A stretch of DNA of 64,000 bases, taken from NCBI RefSeq assembly GCF_001729745.1, contig NZ_CP017186.1:310001-374000 (forward strand), written 5' to 3'. The notes under the pieces are model-generated. The model ran no database searches and had not been told where the DNA came from. It saw only the letters and a program-made list of their open reading frames with translations. This document shows, in pieces, positions 8,428-18,569 of the stretch. Numbering within the stretch: position 1 is the stretch's first letter; each line of letters begins with the position of its first letter. Source of the stretch: Enterobacter hormaechei subsp. hoffmannii (GTDB taxonomy: Bacteria; Pseudomonadota; Gammaproteobacteria; Enterobacterales; Enterobacteriaceae). The position numbers and the translations under genes were made by a program.

Positions 8428-9141
8428 ATGCGCAAGATCACACTGGCGCTCAGCGCCGCCTGCTTATTGTTCTCGCTTAATAGTACCGTTGTTGCGCGGG
8501 CTTCTGCACCCACGCCGCTTTACACCGGCACCACCGCCGCCATTCTTGCCGAACAGGCCCCCATTCACTGGGTTTCAGTGGCACAAATCGAAAACAGCCT
8601 GACGGGTCGCCCGCCGATGGCCGTGGGCTTCGATATTGACGATACCGTTCTCTTCTCCAGCCCCGGTTTCTGGCGCGGCAAAATAACGTACTCCCCGGAC
8701 AGCGAAGCCTATCTGAAAAAACCGGAATTCTGGGAAAAGATGAACAACGGCTGGGATGAGTTCAGTATCCCGAAAGAGGTTGCCCGCGCGCTGATCGCCA
8801 TGCACGTAAAGCGCGGCGACAGCATTTACTTCGTGACAGGACGTAGCCAGACCAAAACCGAAACCGTCTCGAAAACGCTACAGGATGATTTTCTGATCCC
8901 GGCGGCCAGCATGAATCCGGTCATTTTTGCCGGGGACCAGGAAGGGCAAAACACCAAAACCCAGTGGCTGGAAAAGAAAAATATCAAGGTGTTCTACGGT
9001 GATTCAGATAACGACATCACTGCGGCGCACGACGTGGGAGCAAGAGGCATCCGGGTGTTACGCGCCTCGAACTCCACCTACCGGCCGCTGCCAATGGCCG
9101 GTAAATTTGGCGAAGAGGTGATCGTTAACTCCGAATACTGA
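8428..9141 (+). CDS. aphA: Periplasmic class B acid phosphatase AphA
   Basis: 237 residues with a Sec signal peptide (basic MRK, hydrophobic core, cleavage probably after VARASA near residue 25). It is a HAD-fold phosphatase/phosphotransferase of the periplasm. The nucleophile motif [12 protein letters not shown], the phosphate-stabilising FVTGRSQ and the metal-binding YGDSDNDI are all present. The start follows GGGGAAAAC. It is next to yjbQ as in E. coli, but separated from tyrB by about 700 bp of repeats. Confidence 0.96.
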   Translation: MRKITLALSAACLLFSLNSTVVARASAPTPLYTGTTAAILAEQAPIHWVSVAQIENSLTGRPPMAVGFDIDDTVLFSSPGFWRGKITYSPDSEAYLKKPEFWEKMNNGWDEFSIPKEVARALIAMHVKRGDSIYFVTGRSQTKTETVSKTLQDDFLIPAASMNPVIFAGDQEGQNTKTQWLEKKNIKVFYGDSDNDITAAHDVGARGIRVLRASNSTYRPLPMAGKFGEEVIVNSEY

Positions 9142-9253
9142 TGCATTAACGGCGGGGTGAATGCTTTTTTAAGCAAATCTCGCCGCGCGGGTTTTACCTT
9201 TCGCTTTCTTGCTGCACACTTAGAAAGATTCATCTTTCAACACGGAGCAGCAC

Positions 9254-9670
9254 ATGTGGTATCAACAGACCCTGACCTTAAGCGCAAAACCACGCGGATT
9301 TCACCTGGTGACGGACGAAGTCATCGGGCAAATCCGCGACCTGCCGCGCGTCAAAACGGGTTTGCTACATCTGCTGCTTCAGCACACGTCTGCTTCTCTC
9401 ACGCTCAATGAAAATTGCGATCCCACCGTCCGGTCTGACATGGAGCGGCATTTTCTGAAAACCGTCCCGGATAACGCCCCGTATGACCATGATTACGAGG
9501 GGGCGGATGATATGCCTTCGCACATCAAATCCTCTTTGCTGGGGGTCTCGTTGATGCTGCCGGTCCACAACGGACGGCTGCTGCTGGGAACGTGGCAGGG
9601 GATCTGGCTGGGAGAACATCGCATTCACGGTGGTTCGCGTAAAATTATCGCAACGCTACAAGGGGAATAA
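9254..9670 (+). CDS. yjbQ: YjbQ, UPF0047 family protein
   Basis: 138-residue single-domain protein of the YjbQ/UPF0047 family. Conserved stretches are [33 protein letters not shown] and [13 protein letters not shown]. Family members can show weak thiamine-phosphate synthase activity, but the physiological role is unsettled. The ATG at 9254 is preceded by GGAGCAGCAC. yjbR starts 2 bp after the stop region, so the two are likely co-transcribed. Confidence 0.93.
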   Translation: MWYQQTLTLSAKPRGFHLVTDEVIGQIRDLPRVKTGLLHLLLQHTSASLTLNENCDPTVRSDMERHFLKTVPDNAPYDHDYEGADDMPSHIKSSLLGVSLMLPVHNGRLLLGTWQGIWLGEHRIHGGSRKIIATLQGE

Positions 9671-9672
9671 AG

Positions 9673-10026
9673 ATGACAATTTCGGAGATACTTCAGTACT
9701 GCATGAGCAAGCCGGGCGCAGAACAGAGCGTTCACAGCGACTGGAAAGCCACGCAGATCAAAGTGGGTGAAGTGTTGTTCGCGATGGTAAAAGAGGTTGA
9801 GGGACGTCCTGCGGCATCGCTGAAAACCAGTCCTGAACTGGCCGACTTACTGCGCCAGCAGCACGATGATGTCAGGCCAAGCAAGCATCTGAATAAAGCA
9901 CACTGGAGTACGGTGTTTCTCGACGGCTCGCTGCCAGATTCGCAAATTTACTACCTGGTAGATGCGTCGTATCAACAGGCGGTAGAACTGCTGCCGGAAA
10001 CGATCCGACAGCAGCTCTCCGTGTAA
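9673..10026 (+). CDS. yjbR: YjbR, MmcQ/YjbR family protein
   Basis: 117-residue MmcQ/YjbR-family protein with the CyaY-like DNA-binding fold described for E. coli YjbR. Visible family features are an N-terminal helix with CMSKPGAEQS, VGEVLFAMV, the KTSPELADLLRQQ segment, and a C-terminal LDGSLPDSQIYYLVDASY. The function is unknown. It directly follows yjbQ. Its stop lies 3 bp from the stop of convergent uvrA, so there is no room for a separate terminator. Confidence 0.93.
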   Translation: MTISEILQYCMSKPGAEQSVHSDWKATQIKVGEVLFAMVKEVEGRPAASLKTSPELADLLRQQHDDVRPSKHLNKAHWSTVFLDGSLPDSQIYYLVDASYQQAVELLPETIRQQLSV

Positions 10027-10029
10027 CGA

Positions 10030-12852
10030 TTACAGCAACGGTTTGAGGAAGCGCGCGGTGTGCGAGGCTTCGCACTCTGCAACGGTCTCTGGCGTACCGG
10101 AGACGAGGATTTCACCGCCGCCGCTGCCGCCTTCCGGGCCGAGATCGACAATCCAGTCCGCGGTTTTAATCACGTCCAGGTTGTGCTCAATCACCACGAT
10201 GGTGTTGCCCTGATCGCGCAGCTGGTGCAGCACGTCCAGCAGCTGCTGGATATCCGCAAAGTGCAGGCCGGTGGTCGGCTCGTCCAGAATGTACAGCGTC
10301 TGACCGGTACCGCGTTTGGACAGCTCACGCGCCAGCTTCACGCGCTGCGCTTCACCGCCGGACAGCGTTGTCGCTGACTGCCCCAGACGAATATAGGTCA
10401 GACCCACATCCATCAGGGTTTGCAGCTTACGCGCCAGCGCAGGGACGGCGTCAAAGAACTCGCGCGCCTCTTCGATGGTCATATCCAGCACTTCGTGGAT
10501 GGTCTTGCCTTTGTACTTAATCTCCAGCGTTTCGCGGTTATAGCGCTTGCCTTTGCACTGGTCGCACGGCACGTAGATATCCGGCAGGAAGTGCATCTCA
10601 ACCTTGATTACGCCGTCGCCCTGGCACGCTTCACAGCGGCCGCCGCGCACGTTAAAGCTGAAACGTCCTGGCGTGTAGCCGCGCGAACGCGCTTCCGGTA
10701 CACCCGCGAAGAGTTCACGGACGGGCGTAAAGACGCCAGTATAGGTCGCCGGGTTGGAGCGCGGGGTGCGGCCAATCGGGCTCTGATCGATATCGATAAC
10801 CTTGTCGAAATGCTCCAGCCCCTGAATGTCGCGGTACGGTGCAGGCTCGGCCAGCGTCGCGCCGTTCAGCGCCGTCTGCGCAATCGGGAACAGCGTATCG
10901 TTGATCAGCGTCGATTTACCGGAACCGGACACGCCGGTGATGCAGGTAAACAGCCCGACAGGCAGCGTCAGGGTCACGTCTTTCAGGTTGTTGCCGCGCG
11001 CCCCGGTTAGCTTCAGCACTTTTTCCGGGTTCGCCGCCACGCGCTGTTTTGGCACTTCAATTTTGCGCTTGCCGCTCATGTACTGGCCGGTCAGCGACTC
11101 GGGTACCGCCATAATGTCTTTCAGCGTCCCTTCTGCCACCACCTGTCCGCCGTGCACGCCAGCGCCCGGGCCGATGTCGATCACGTGGTCTGCGGCGCGA
11201 ATGGCGTCTTCGTCGTGCTCAACCACAATCACCGTGTTGCCAAGGTTACGCAGGTGAACCAGCGTGCCGAGCAGGCGTTCGTTGTCGCGCTGGTGCAGGC
11301 CGATAGACGGCTCATCCAGTACGTACATCACGCCGACTAAGCCCGCGCCAATCTGGCTCGCCAGACGGATACGCTGGGCTTCACCGCCGGAGAGCGTTTC
11401 AGCCGATCGGGAAAGCGTCAGGTAGTTCAGGCCGACGTTCACGAGGAACTTGAGGCGATCGCCGATCTCTTTCAGCACTTTTTCGGCGATTTTCGCGCGC
11501 TGGCCGGAGAGCTTCAGGTTGTTGAAGAAGTCCATTGCGTGACCGATGCTCATGTCTGAGATGGTCGGCAGCGCCGTGTTTTCGACAAACACGTGACGCG
11601 CTTCGCGACGCAGACGTGTACCCTCGCAGGTGGCGCAGGAGCGGTTGCTGATGAACTTCGCCAGCTCCTCGCGCACCGCGCTGGATTCGGTCTCTTTGTA
11701 TCGGCGCTCCATGTTGTGCAGCACCCCTTCGAACGGGTGGCGACGCACGGAAGTGTCACCGCGATCGTTCATGTACTTGAACTCGATGTTCTCTTTGCCG
11801 GAACCGAACAGGATCACTTTATGTACGTTCGCGCTCAGGCTGGCCCACGGGGCTTCAACGTCGAACTTATAGTGCTCTGCCAGCGATTTCAGCATCTGGA
11901 AGTAGTAAAAATTACGCTTATCCCAGCCGCGAATGGCGCCACCCGCCAGCGACAGCTCCGGGTTCTGGATCACGCGGTCCGGGTCGAAATATTGCTGAAC
12001 GCCGAGGCCGTCACAGGTCGGGCACGCGCCCGCTGGGTTGTTGAACGAGAACAGGCGCGGTTCCAGCTCGCGCATGCTGTAGCCGCAAATCGGGCAGGCG
12101 AAGTTGGCGGAGAAGAGCAGCTCTTCCGCTTTCGCATCGTCCATGTCTGACACCACCGCCGTGCCGCCCGACAGTTCCAGCGCCGTTTCAAAGGATTCCG
12201 CCAGACGCGTCGCCAGATCTTCACGTACCTTAAAGCGGTCAATCACCACTTCGATGGTGTGTTTCTTTTGCAGCTCCAGCTTTGGCGGATCGGACAGGTC
12301 ACACACTTCGCCATCGATACGGGCGCGGATATAGCCCTGGCTTGCCAGGTTTTCCAGCGTTTTGGTGTGTTCACCCTTACGCTCTTTAATGATTGGCGCC
12401 AGCAGCATCAGGCGTTTGCCTTCCGGCTGAGACAGCACGTTATCCACCATCTGGCTGACGGTCTGGGCCGCCAGCGGAACGTCATGATCCGGACAACGCG
12501 GCTCGCCCACGCGCGCATACAGCAGACGCAGGTAGTCATGGATTTCGGTAATGGTACCGACCGTAGAACGCGGGTTATGCGATGTGGATTTCTGCTCAAT
12601 GGAGATAGCAGGAGACAACCCTTCAATGTGGTCGACATCCGGTTTTTCCATCAGCGACAGGAACTGACGCGCGTACGCCGAGAGCGATTCAACGTAACGA
12701 CGCTGTCCTTCGGCATACAAAGTGTCGAAAGCCAGTGAGGATTTGCCAGACCCCGAAAGCCCGGTCACGACGATGAGTTTGTCGCGAGGGATTATGAGGT
12801 TGATATTCTTGAGATTGTGGGTGCGGGCGCCCCGAACTTCGATCTTATCCAT
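10030..12852 (-). CDS. uvrA: Excinuclease ABC subunit A
   Basis: 940-residue damage-recognition ATPase of nucleotide excision repair. It has two ABC modules: Walker [11 protein letters not shown] near residue 31 and [10 protein letters not shown] near 640, and two LSGGEAQR signatures near 488 and 830. Zinc-binding cysteine pairs CPIC...CPTC (about 253-277) and CEAC...CDQC (about 740-765) are intact. It is divergent from ssb, with a LexA box 88 bases before its start, so it is SOS-induced. Confidence 0.98.
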   Translation of the reverse strand: MDKIEVRGARTHNLKNINLIIPRDKLIVVTGLSGSGKSSLAFDTLYAEGQRRYVESLSAYARQFLSLMEKPDVDHIEGLSPAISIEQKSTSHNPRSTVGTITEIHDYLRLLYARVGEPRCPDHDVPLAAQTVSQMVDNVLSQPEGKRLMLLAPIIKERKGEHTKTLENLASQGYIRARIDGEVCDLSDPPKLELQKKHTIEVVIDRFKVREDLATRLAESFETALELSGGTAVVSDMDDAKAEELLFSANFACPICGYSMRELEPRLFSFNNPAGACPTCDGLGVQQYFDPDRVIQNPELSLAGGAIRGWDKRNFYYFQMLKSLAEHYKFDVEAPWASLSANVHKVILFGSGKENIEFKYMNDRGDTSVRRHPFEGVLHNMERRYKETESSAVREELAKFISNRSCATCEGTRLRREARHVFVENTALPTISDMSIGHAMDFFNNLKLSGQRAKIAEKVLKEIGDRLKFLVNVGLNYLTLSRSAETLSGGEAQRIRLASQIGAGLVGVMYVLDEPSIGLHQRDNERLLGTLVHLRNLGNTVIVVEHDEDAIRAADHVIDIGPGAGVHGGQVVAEGTLKDIMAVPESLTGQYMSGKRKIEVPKQRVAANPEKVLKLTGARGNNLKDVTLTLPVGLFTCITGVSGSGKSTLINDTLFPIAQTALNGATLAEPAPYRDIQGLEHFDKVIDIDQSPIGRTPRSNPATYTGVFTPVRELFAGVPEARSRGYTPGRFSFNVRGGRCEACQGDGVIKVEMHFLPDIYVPCDQCKGKRYNRETLEIKYKGKTIHEVLDMTIEEAREFFDAVPALARKLQTLMDVGLTYIRLGQSATTLSGGEAQRVKLARELSKRGTGQTLYILDEPTTGLHFADIQQLLDVLHQLRDQGNTIVVIEHNLDVIKTADWIVDLGPEGGSGGGEILVSGTPETVAECEASHTARFLKPLL

Positions 12853-12939
12853 TCACCTTTCCCGGTTGGAACACGGATTGCCTGATTTGTTTGAAGGACA
12901 AACGGCTGTCAGAAACGGCTAATTATGACACAAAATGAC

Positions 12940-12955
12940 CTGTTTGAATATACAG
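12940..12955. promoter_or_regulatory. LexA operator between uvrA and ssb
   Basis: CTGTTTGAATATACAG is an exact CTGT-N8-ACAG SOS box in the divergent uvrA/ssb region, the position occupied in E. coli. Confidence 0.92.
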
Positions 12956-13103
12956 TATTGGAATGCATTTTCTGATTCACTGTGTAACAATGTCGAGTCC
13001 GCGAGAGAACTCTGGAACATGCTACGCAACTATCAAAGTGTCGCATGGAAATGGTACACTCGCGCGTTTACACTATTAAGAAACGTATTCAGGAGACACG
13101 AAC

Positions 13104-13628
13104 ATGGCCAGCAGAGGCGTAAACAAGGTGATTCTCGTCGGTAATCTGGGCCAGGACCCGGAAGTACGCTACATGCCGAGTGGTGGCGCAGTTGCCAACA
13201 TTACGCTGGCTACTTCCGAATCCTGGCGTGATAAAGCGACCGGTGAAATGAAAGAGCAGACCGAATGGCACCGCGTTGTGCTGTTTGGCAAACTGGCTGA
13301 AGTGGCCGGTGAGTATCTGCGTAAGGGTTCTCAGGTCTATATCGAAGGCCAGCTGCGTACCCGCAAATGGACCGATCAGTCCGGTCAGGAAAAATACACC
13401 ACGGAAGTGGTGGTGAACGTTGGCGGCACCATGCAGATGCTGGGTGGCCGTCAGGGCGGTGGCGCACCGGCAGGTGGCGGCCAGCAGCAGGGCGGTTGGG
13501 GTCAGCCTCAACAGCCTCAGGGCGGCAATCAGTTCAGCGGCGGCGCACAGTCTCGTCCTCAGCAGCAGTCTGCTCCGGCACCGTCTAACGAACCGCCAAT
13601 GGACTTCGACGACGATATCCCGTTCTGA
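13104..13628 (+). CDS. ssb: Single-stranded DNA-binding protein
   Basis: 174-residue SSB. The N-terminal OB fold (about residues 1-112) runs from [21 protein letters not shown] to [12 protein letters not shown] Gly/Gln-rich disordered linker follows, then the acidic tip MDFDDDIPF that docks repair and replication partners. The length is close to E. coli (178). RBS CAGGAGACACGAAC. It is divergent from uvrA and shares the LexA-controlled region. An intrinsic terminator follows 20 bp after the stop. Confidence 0.98.
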   Translation: MASRGVNKVILVGNLGQDPEVRYMPSGGAVANITLATSESWRDKATGEMKEQTEWHRVVLFGKLAEVAGEYLRKGSQVYIEGQLRTRKWTDQSGQEKYTTEVVVNVGGTMQMLGGRQGGGAPAGGGQQQGGWGQPQQPQGGNQFSGGAQSRPQQQSAPAPSNEPPMDFDDDIPF

Positions 13629-13647
13629 TATCCAGACGCGTGAAACA

Positions 13648-13679
13648 CAAAAAACCCAGACAATGTCTGGGTTTTTTAT
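13648..13679. terminator. Terminator after ssb
   Basis: Stem ACCCAGAC / GTCTGGGT with an A-run on the left and TTTTTT on the right. It can serve ssb and convergent yjcB. Confidence 0.88.
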
Positions 13680-13688
13680 AACAGGCTA

Positions 13689-13970
13689 TCAGGTAATCAC
13701 CATCGGCCAGTCTGGCGGAGTGTGGCTCATGGCTTCAACCATCACCACTTTAATGTTTTCCCAGACGGCGGCCATATCCACCAGCGTAATGCCGAGCAAA
13801 CCTGTCGCGAACCAGCATGCGGCACCCAACCCTAACAGGGTGCTAATCACAGCAAGACCTGCGTAGTCGGACTTTCGGAACTGAATGTTTAACGTGCTGG
13901 CCAGGAACATCAAAACCGCGCTCAACAACGGCCAGCGCAGGAGCACCATGCTGGTGGTAATGGTTGCCAT
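13689..13970 (-). CDS. yjcB: YjcB, small inner-membrane protein of unknown function
   Basis: 93 residues with two or three hydrophobic segments (about 8-25, 37-60). The sequence MATITTSMVLLRW...SACWF-type core and C-terminal PDWPMVIT resemble E. coli YjcB. The start at 13970 is preferred because it gives the family N-terminus; a longer frame to 14012 adds 14 unrelated residues. It is convergent with ssb, as in E. coli. The function is unknown. Confidence 0.88.
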   Translation of the reverse strand: MATITTSMVLLRWPLLSAVLMFLASTLNIQFRKSDYAGLAVISTLLGLGAACWFATGLLGITLVDMAAVWENIKVVMVEAMSHTPPDWPMVIT

Positions 13971-14401
13971 AAAACCCATCCTCGACAAAACAGACGAACT
14001 GGAATGAAACAATGTTTCTCGTTACATAAGATGTGTGAACTATATCACATTTGCTGTTTTATTCGCCAGTATCGAATGAGGTAAAAGTGGGTTTATAACC
14101 GGGGAAAATATATCGTACTCGCTCAGATCGGCGCTTAGCCGGAATTTTTATTTTTAATTCATTCAGATAGCAAAACCTTTGCAAAACACCCTCGGCTGTA
14201 TAGCGTTTACAGCAGTATGTCTATGGATTATGCTTGTGTGGAACAATAAATGTACCCGCAAAAATAATTCATCACATTGAATTATTTGGATTTTTATTCT
14301 TTTTTAACACTCAGCATACTCTCTGATTTCGTGGTCTTATTCTTTTATTCAGATATGAGTTATTGCGGTTGCTCTCTCGATTAATGACCTGCGAAAAGAT
14401 A
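13971..14401. other. AT-rich intergenic region before the GGDEF gene
   Basis: About 430 bases with low GC compared with the flanks and many T/A runs. It must hold the divergent promoters of yjcB and the GGDEF gene. I see no clear operator, hairpin or small gene. The composition suggests H-NS binding or acquired DNA, which is inference. Confidence 0.5.
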
Positions 14402-15802
14402 ATGAAAGAAAAAAGACGCGAGATTATTAACGACAGCATGCAGGCTCTGCACGCCCTGGCGAAGCTGATGCCACAACTCAACGCGCAGTGTTCGCCGGTT
14501 GAAATGCTGGAAATCATCAACAGCGCACTGGGGGCAAATCTCTCGTGGGTCAGTGTCGAATCCGCAGACGGGCCGCGCGTGGTTTGTGCCGGCGACGTGA
14601 CGTGTCACGCCTTCAACGTGGCGGATTTTCTTGCCAGCACCCTGTTGCAACGGCATCACCGCGCCTGGCGCGTTATCTACTGGAAAGAGCATATTGGCCG
14701 GGCGGTATTTTCCCCTCAGCACCCGGGCTATGCGCGGCTGCAAAGCGGCGTGCTGTGTAAACTCTCAGCGCATGGCAGACAGTGCAGTGGTTATTTCTTT
14801 TTGGCTTTTAATGAAAAACTGACCTCGTTACCGATATTGAAAAATATCGTGGTGGTATTGGTCGAGAAGCTAAAAGATTATTTTGATGACATCATCGTGC
14901 GGGAAAAAACAGCGCAAGAGATGCAGCGCGTCGTCACGCAATATAAAACTTTATTTGAACGTGCTCCGGTATTGATGAACGCCTTTGACAGACATAACCG
15001 GTGTGTATTGTGGAACGCCGAATGCGAAAAAGTCTTTGGCTGGAGTATGACTGAAATCGGCGAGCACCCCGATCCGCTGGCCCTGTTTTACCCGGATCCC
15101 GAGGAGCGACAGCGCGTGCAGGAGTCGGTTCGTTTCGCACCACTTAAGGATATGTACGAATGGCACCCGGTGCGTAAAGACGGGACGCCGTTAACCATCC
15201 TCTGGTCAAACATCCTTTTACCGGATAACTCCATTCTCAATATTGGCCTCGATATCACCGAACGTAAAAAAGCAGAACAGCAGCTGACCGTCAAAGCCAC
15301 CACGGACGATCTGACGGGCTGTCTGAATCGCTCGACAATTTTACAGCGGCTCAAAATGGCGCTGGCAGCCAGTTCGCCGCAGGATGTCAGTAGCCATTTC
15401 TGTCTCCTGATGTTCGATCTCGATTATTTCAAGCAGATCAACGATCGGTGGGGACATCAGGTTGGCGATGCGGCATTGATTCACTTTTGCGACCGTATTC
15501 GCGAAGTGAGCCCGGCCGGGTCGGCACTGGGACGGGTAGGGGGCGAAGAGTTTGTTCTTCTGCTGGCGCGTATGGATGGTATGGCCGCTACGTTGCTCTC
15601 TTCCCGGCTGCGTGCCGCGCTGATCTCAAAACCGCTGCGTGTGGGCGATAAAACGCTGGTACTCTCTTTCAGCGCCGGGGTGGTTGAAGTCTGTCAGGGG
15701 CAACGGGATACTTCTGCCATACTGATGCGTGCTGATAAGGCATTATATGACGCCAAGCGTACGGGAAGAGGAAAAACGGTTCTGGCGTCTGATTATTTAT
15801 AA
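14402..15802 (+). CDS. PAS-domain diguanylate cyclase (GGEEF)
   Basis: 466 residues from ATG 14402. An N-terminal region of about 165 residues is GAF-like in size (unrecognised). A PAS domain follows (about 179-287, ending NIGLDITERKKAEQQ), then a GGDEF domain (about 300-466). The active site GRVGGEEFVLLLA and substrate motifs FDLDYFKQINDRWGHQVGDA are intact, so it should make c-di-GMP. The usual RxxD inhibitory site five residues before GGEEF is absent, so product inhibition may be missing. No membrane segment is seen. The start is uncertain: in-frame ATG 14384 and TTG 14363 are alternatives. It lies between yjcB and pdeC, which are neighbours in E. coli. Confidence 0.85.
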   Translation: MKEKRREIINDSMQALHALAKLMPQLNAQCSPVEMLEIINSALGANLSWVSVESADGPRVVCAGDVTCHAFNVADFLASTLLQRHHRAWRVIYWKEHIGRAVFSPQHPGYARLQSGVLCKLSAHGRQCSGYFFLAFNEKLTSLPILKNIVVVLVEKLKDYFDDIIVREKTAQEMQRVVTQYKTLFERAPVLMNAFDRHNRCVLWNAECEKVFGWSMTEIGEHPDPLALFYPDPEERQRVQESVRFAPLKDMYEWHPVRKDGTPLTILWSNILLPDNSILNIGLDITERKKAEQQLTVKATTDDLTGCLNRSTILQRLKMALAASSPQDVSSHFCLLMFDLDYFKQINDRWGHQVGDAALIHFCDRIREVSPAGSALGRVGGEEFVLLLARMDGMAATLLSSRLRAALISKPLRVGDKTLVLSFSAGVVEVCQGQRDTSAILMRADKALYDAKRTGRGKTVLASDYL

Positions 15803-16067
15803 ATCAGCATAAGAACAAAGGGCAGGCTATTTCAGCCAACAAATTTTCCACACCTGTCGCGGGTAATTATTATCCTTATCAGAAACGAAATGAATACTTT
15901 TAGTTTGGCTTACGGGAAAATATTATCGGCATCACGAATTTTAGGATTTTTAATACCAAAAGTCAGTTGCTAACTTCCCATGATTCATGCAACGTAATCA
16001 CCTGTTTATCAAAGCAGCCGGTCTTCATTGCTACAGGCGTACAACATGCAGGGATACAGAGCGGGAA

Positions 16068-17633
16068 ATGAATCGTAGCGCGCGGCGCAAAATGCTCAAA
16101 GCGGTCGGGATTATCATGGTAGTTATGCTGCCGGTGATGCTTGCGCTATGGTTTGCCCAGCTTAGAGCCGTGTCGGAAATCAGCGCTCAGCTGCGCACGT
16201 TTGCTGAACTTGCTTTAAACAAAACTGAACGGGTTATTCAACAGGTTGATATGGCCCGGGAAGACGCAGAAAAATATCAGGGTAAAGTGTGTACGCCGGA
16301 GCATCGTCAATATATGTTGAACGTTTCCCGCGGTCGCCTTTTTGTTGCCGATTTAATTTATGCTGAAGGCCAGGACTTTCTCTGCTCGACCCTTTTTACG
16401 CCGGCTCATCCTTACATCATCCCCGCTGCCAATTACACACGTAAACCCGACGTTGCTATCTATTATTTTCGCGATACGCCATTTTTTAATGGTTATAAAA
16501 TGATATATATGCAGCGCGGAAATTATGTCGCAGTGGTCAACCCGCTTTCGTACAGTGAGGTGATGTCAGACGATCGTTCCCTGTCGTGGGGAGTGTATGA
16601 CACCGTCAGCAATGCATTCTTTTCTGTGAGTCAGAAAGCCAATATTTCTTTATTGCATTCGATGCTCCGACATCAGGAAACGACTTTTCAGAAAGATGAC
16701 CGTTTTTATACGATTGTAAAATCAGAGCAGAGGCCCATTGCGGCCATCGTTTCAACCTCCAATGCCCGTTTTTATAAAACGCTTTATCATCAGGCTACTC
16801 TGACACTACCGCTGGGGATGATTTGCAGCATTATTATTTTGCTGGTGTGGTCGCGAACACACCGTGAATTCAATTCGCCTGGCCGACTTCTGCACCGGGC
16901 GTTGAATAAACGCCAGCTGTGCGTCCATTATCAGCCCATTATTGATATAAAAAATAACCAGTGCGTGGGAGCAGAGGCGTTGTTGCGCTGGCCAGGATTC
17001 AACGGTCAGGTTATGAGCCCGGCGGAATTTATTCCCCTGGCCGAAAAAGAGGGGATGATTGAGCGCATTACGGATTACGTCGTGGAGGAGGTGTTCACCG
17101 ATCTGGGCCATTTTCTTGCCGCTCACCCCGATCTGTATGTCTCGATTAACCTGTCGGCGTCGGATTTTCACTCTTCGCGTCTTATCGCCCTGATCTCCGA
17201 CAAAGCCCGCTTTTACTCGGTTCGCGCGCAGCAAATAAAAATTGAGGTGACGGAGCGGGGGTTTATTGACGTGCCGAAAACCACGCCGGTCATTCAGGCG
17301 TTTCGCCAGGCGGGGTATGAAGTGGCGATTGATGATTTCGGAACCGGCTACTCTAACCTGCATAACCTCTATTCGCTGAACGTCGATATCCTGAAAATCG
17401 ACAAATCTTTTATCGATACCTTAACCACCAACAGTACCAGCCACCTGATTGCCGAGCACATCATTGAGATGGCGCAAAGCCTGCGGCTGAAAACCATTGC
17501 GGAAGGAGTCGAGACGGGGGAGCAGGTGAGCTGGCTGCTGAAGCGTGGCGTGCAGTATTGTCAGGGATGGCACTTCGCGAAAGCGATGCCGCCCCAGGCA
17601 TTTATGGCCTGGCAGCAGCAACCCTTGCGTTAA
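16068..17633 (+). CDS. pdeC: Cyclic-di-GMP phosphodiesterase PdeC (CSS-EAL)
   Basis: 521 residues. TM1 (about 11-32) is followed by a periplasmic CSS-motif domain with two cysteines (CTPEHRQYM and DFLCSTL), TM2 (about 245-265), and a cytoplasmic EAL domain. Catalytic signatures AEALLRW, INLSASDF, IKIEVTER, IDDFGTGYS, KIDKSFI and AEGVET are intact. In E. coli the periplasmic cysteines form a disulfide sensed through DsbA/DsbB, and TM2 triggers proteolytic activation. The start at 16068 follows GAGCGGGAA and gives MNRSARRK; an upstream in-frame ATG at 15987 lacks a good ribosome site. It is convergent with soxS, with 6 bp between the stops. Confidence 0.93.
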   Translation: MNRSARRKMLKAVGIIMVVMLPVMLALWFAQLRAVSEISAQLRTFAELALNKTERVIQQVDMAREDAEKYQGKVCTPEHRQYMLNVSRGRLFVADLIYAEGQDFLCSTLFTPAHPYIIPAANYTRKPDVAIYYFRDTPFFNGYKMIYMQRGNYVAVVNPLSYSEVMSDDRSLSWGVYDTVSNAFFSVSQKANISLLHSMLRHQETTFQKDDRFYTIVKSEQRPIAAIVSTSNARFYKTLYHQATLTLPLGMICSIIILLVWSRTHREFNSPGRLLHRALNKRQLCVHYQPIIDIKNNQCVGAEALLRWPGFNGQVMSPAEFIPLAEKEGMIERITDYVVEEVFTDLGHFLAAHPDLYVSINLSASDFHSSRLIALISDKARFYSVRAQQIKIEVTERGFIDVPKTTPVIQAFRQAGYEVAIDDFGTGYSNLHNLYSLNVDILKIDKSFIDTLTTNSTSHLIAEHIIEMAQSLRLKTIAEGVETGEQVSWLLKRGVQYCQGWHFAKAMPPQAFMAWQQQPLR

Positions 17634-17639
17634 CACGCA

Positions 17640-17966
17640 TTAATTGAGCTGATGGCGGTAGTCGCTCGGCGTACGGTCAAACTCGCGGCGGAAGACGCGG
17701 GAAAAGGTCTGCTGCGACACATAGCCCAGATCCATTGCGATATCAAAAATGGGCCGCTGCGTTGAGCGTAACGCCTGCGCCGCCAGCAGGAGCCTGCGCT
17801 GGCGAATGTAGTCACCCAGCGTTTGATGCATTACGGTGCGGAACATTCTCTGTAAATACCATTTCGAATAGCCCGACTTCTTAGCGACCACATCAATGTT
17901 CAACGGCTGGTCGATATGTTCATCAATCCATTCAATAAGCGTCTGAATAATTTGCTGATGCGACAT
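17640..17966 (-). CDS. soxS: Superoxide response regulator SoxS
   Basis: 108-residue AraC/XylS activator made only of the DNA-binding domain (E. coli 107). The two helix-turn-helix units are NIDVVAKKSGYSKWYLQRMF and IFDIAMDLGYVSQQTFSRVF. It activates sodA, fumC, acrAB and others. The ATG at 17966 gives the family start MSHQQI; an upstream in-frame ATG (17990) is less likely. It is divergent from soxR, with the SoxR operator between them. Confidence 0.97.
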   Translation of the reverse strand: MSHQQIIQTLIEWIDEHIDQPLNIDVVAKKSGYSKWYLQRMFRTVMHQTLGDYIRQRRLLLAAQALRSTQRPIFDIAMDLGYVSQQTFSRVFRREFDRTPSDYRHQLN

Positions 17967-18034
17967 AAGGTTACCCCTCTGTGGAGACATCTGTCCTGGT
18001 TGATTCGTCGTTTTCTCTGCGGGGGAGTATAATT

Positions 18035-18052
18035 CCTCAAGTTAACTTGAGG
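18035..18052. promoter_or_regulatory. SoxR operator in the soxS/soxR region
   Basis: CCTCAAGTTAACTTGAGG is a perfect 18-bp palindrome and matches the known SoxR box. It lies 12 bp before soxR and about 70 bp before soxS. Confidence 0.95.
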
Positions 18053-18064
18053 TAAAGAGGTTTT

Positions 18065-18523
18065 ATGGAAAAGAGATTACCGCGCATCAAAGCGCTGTTA
18101 ACCCCCGGTGAAGTGGCGAAACGAAGCGGCGTGGCGGTGTCGGCGCTCCACTTCTATGAAAGCAAAGGGTTAATAAAAAGTATCCGTAACGCCGGAAACC
18201 AGCGGCGCTATACCCGCGATGTGCTCCGCTACGTGGCGATTATCAAAATTGCGCAACGTATCGGCATCCCCCTGGCTACCATCGGCGACGCGTTCGGCGT
18301 ATTGCCGGAAGGACACTCGCTGAGCGCGAAAGAGTGGAAGCAGCTGTCGTCCCAGTGGCGAGAAGAACTGGATCGTCGTATTCACACGCTGGTGGCCCTG
18401 CGCGATGAACTGGATGGCTGCATTGGTTGCGGGTGTTTATCACGTAGCGATTGTCCGCTGCGTAACCCGGGTGACAGGCTGGGCGAGCAGGGAACAGGGG
18501 CGCGGTTGCTGGAGGAGGATTGA
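18065..18523 (+). CDS. soxR: Redox-sensing transcriptional activator SoxR
   Basis: 152-residue MerR-family dimer. The N-terminal winged helix runs from [21 protein letters not shown] to [10 protein letters not shown] dimerisation helix follows, then the [2Fe-2S] cluster cysteines at residues 119, 122, 124 and 130 ([12 protein letters not shown]), the same positions as in E. coli. Oxidation of the cluster by redox-cycling agents switches on soxS. The start at 18065 follows AGAGG. Confidence 0.98.
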   Translation: MEKRLPRIKALLTPGEVAKRSGVAVSALHFYESKGLIKSIRNAGNQRRYTRDVLRYVAIIKIAQRIGIPLATIGDAFGVLPEGHSLSAKEWKQLSSQWREELDRRIHTLVALRDELDGCIGCGCLSRSDCPLRNPGDRLGEQGTGARLLEED

Positions 18524-18530
18524 AAGGTGT

Positions 18531-18562
18531 TTGCCGGGTAAGGCGCAGCCGCCACCCGGCAA
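18531..18562 (+). repeat. REP element after soxR
   Basis: TTGCCGGGTAAGGCG...CGCCACCCGGCAA palindrome, directly after soxR. Confidence 0.85.
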
Positions 18563-18569
18563 CAAGCAT

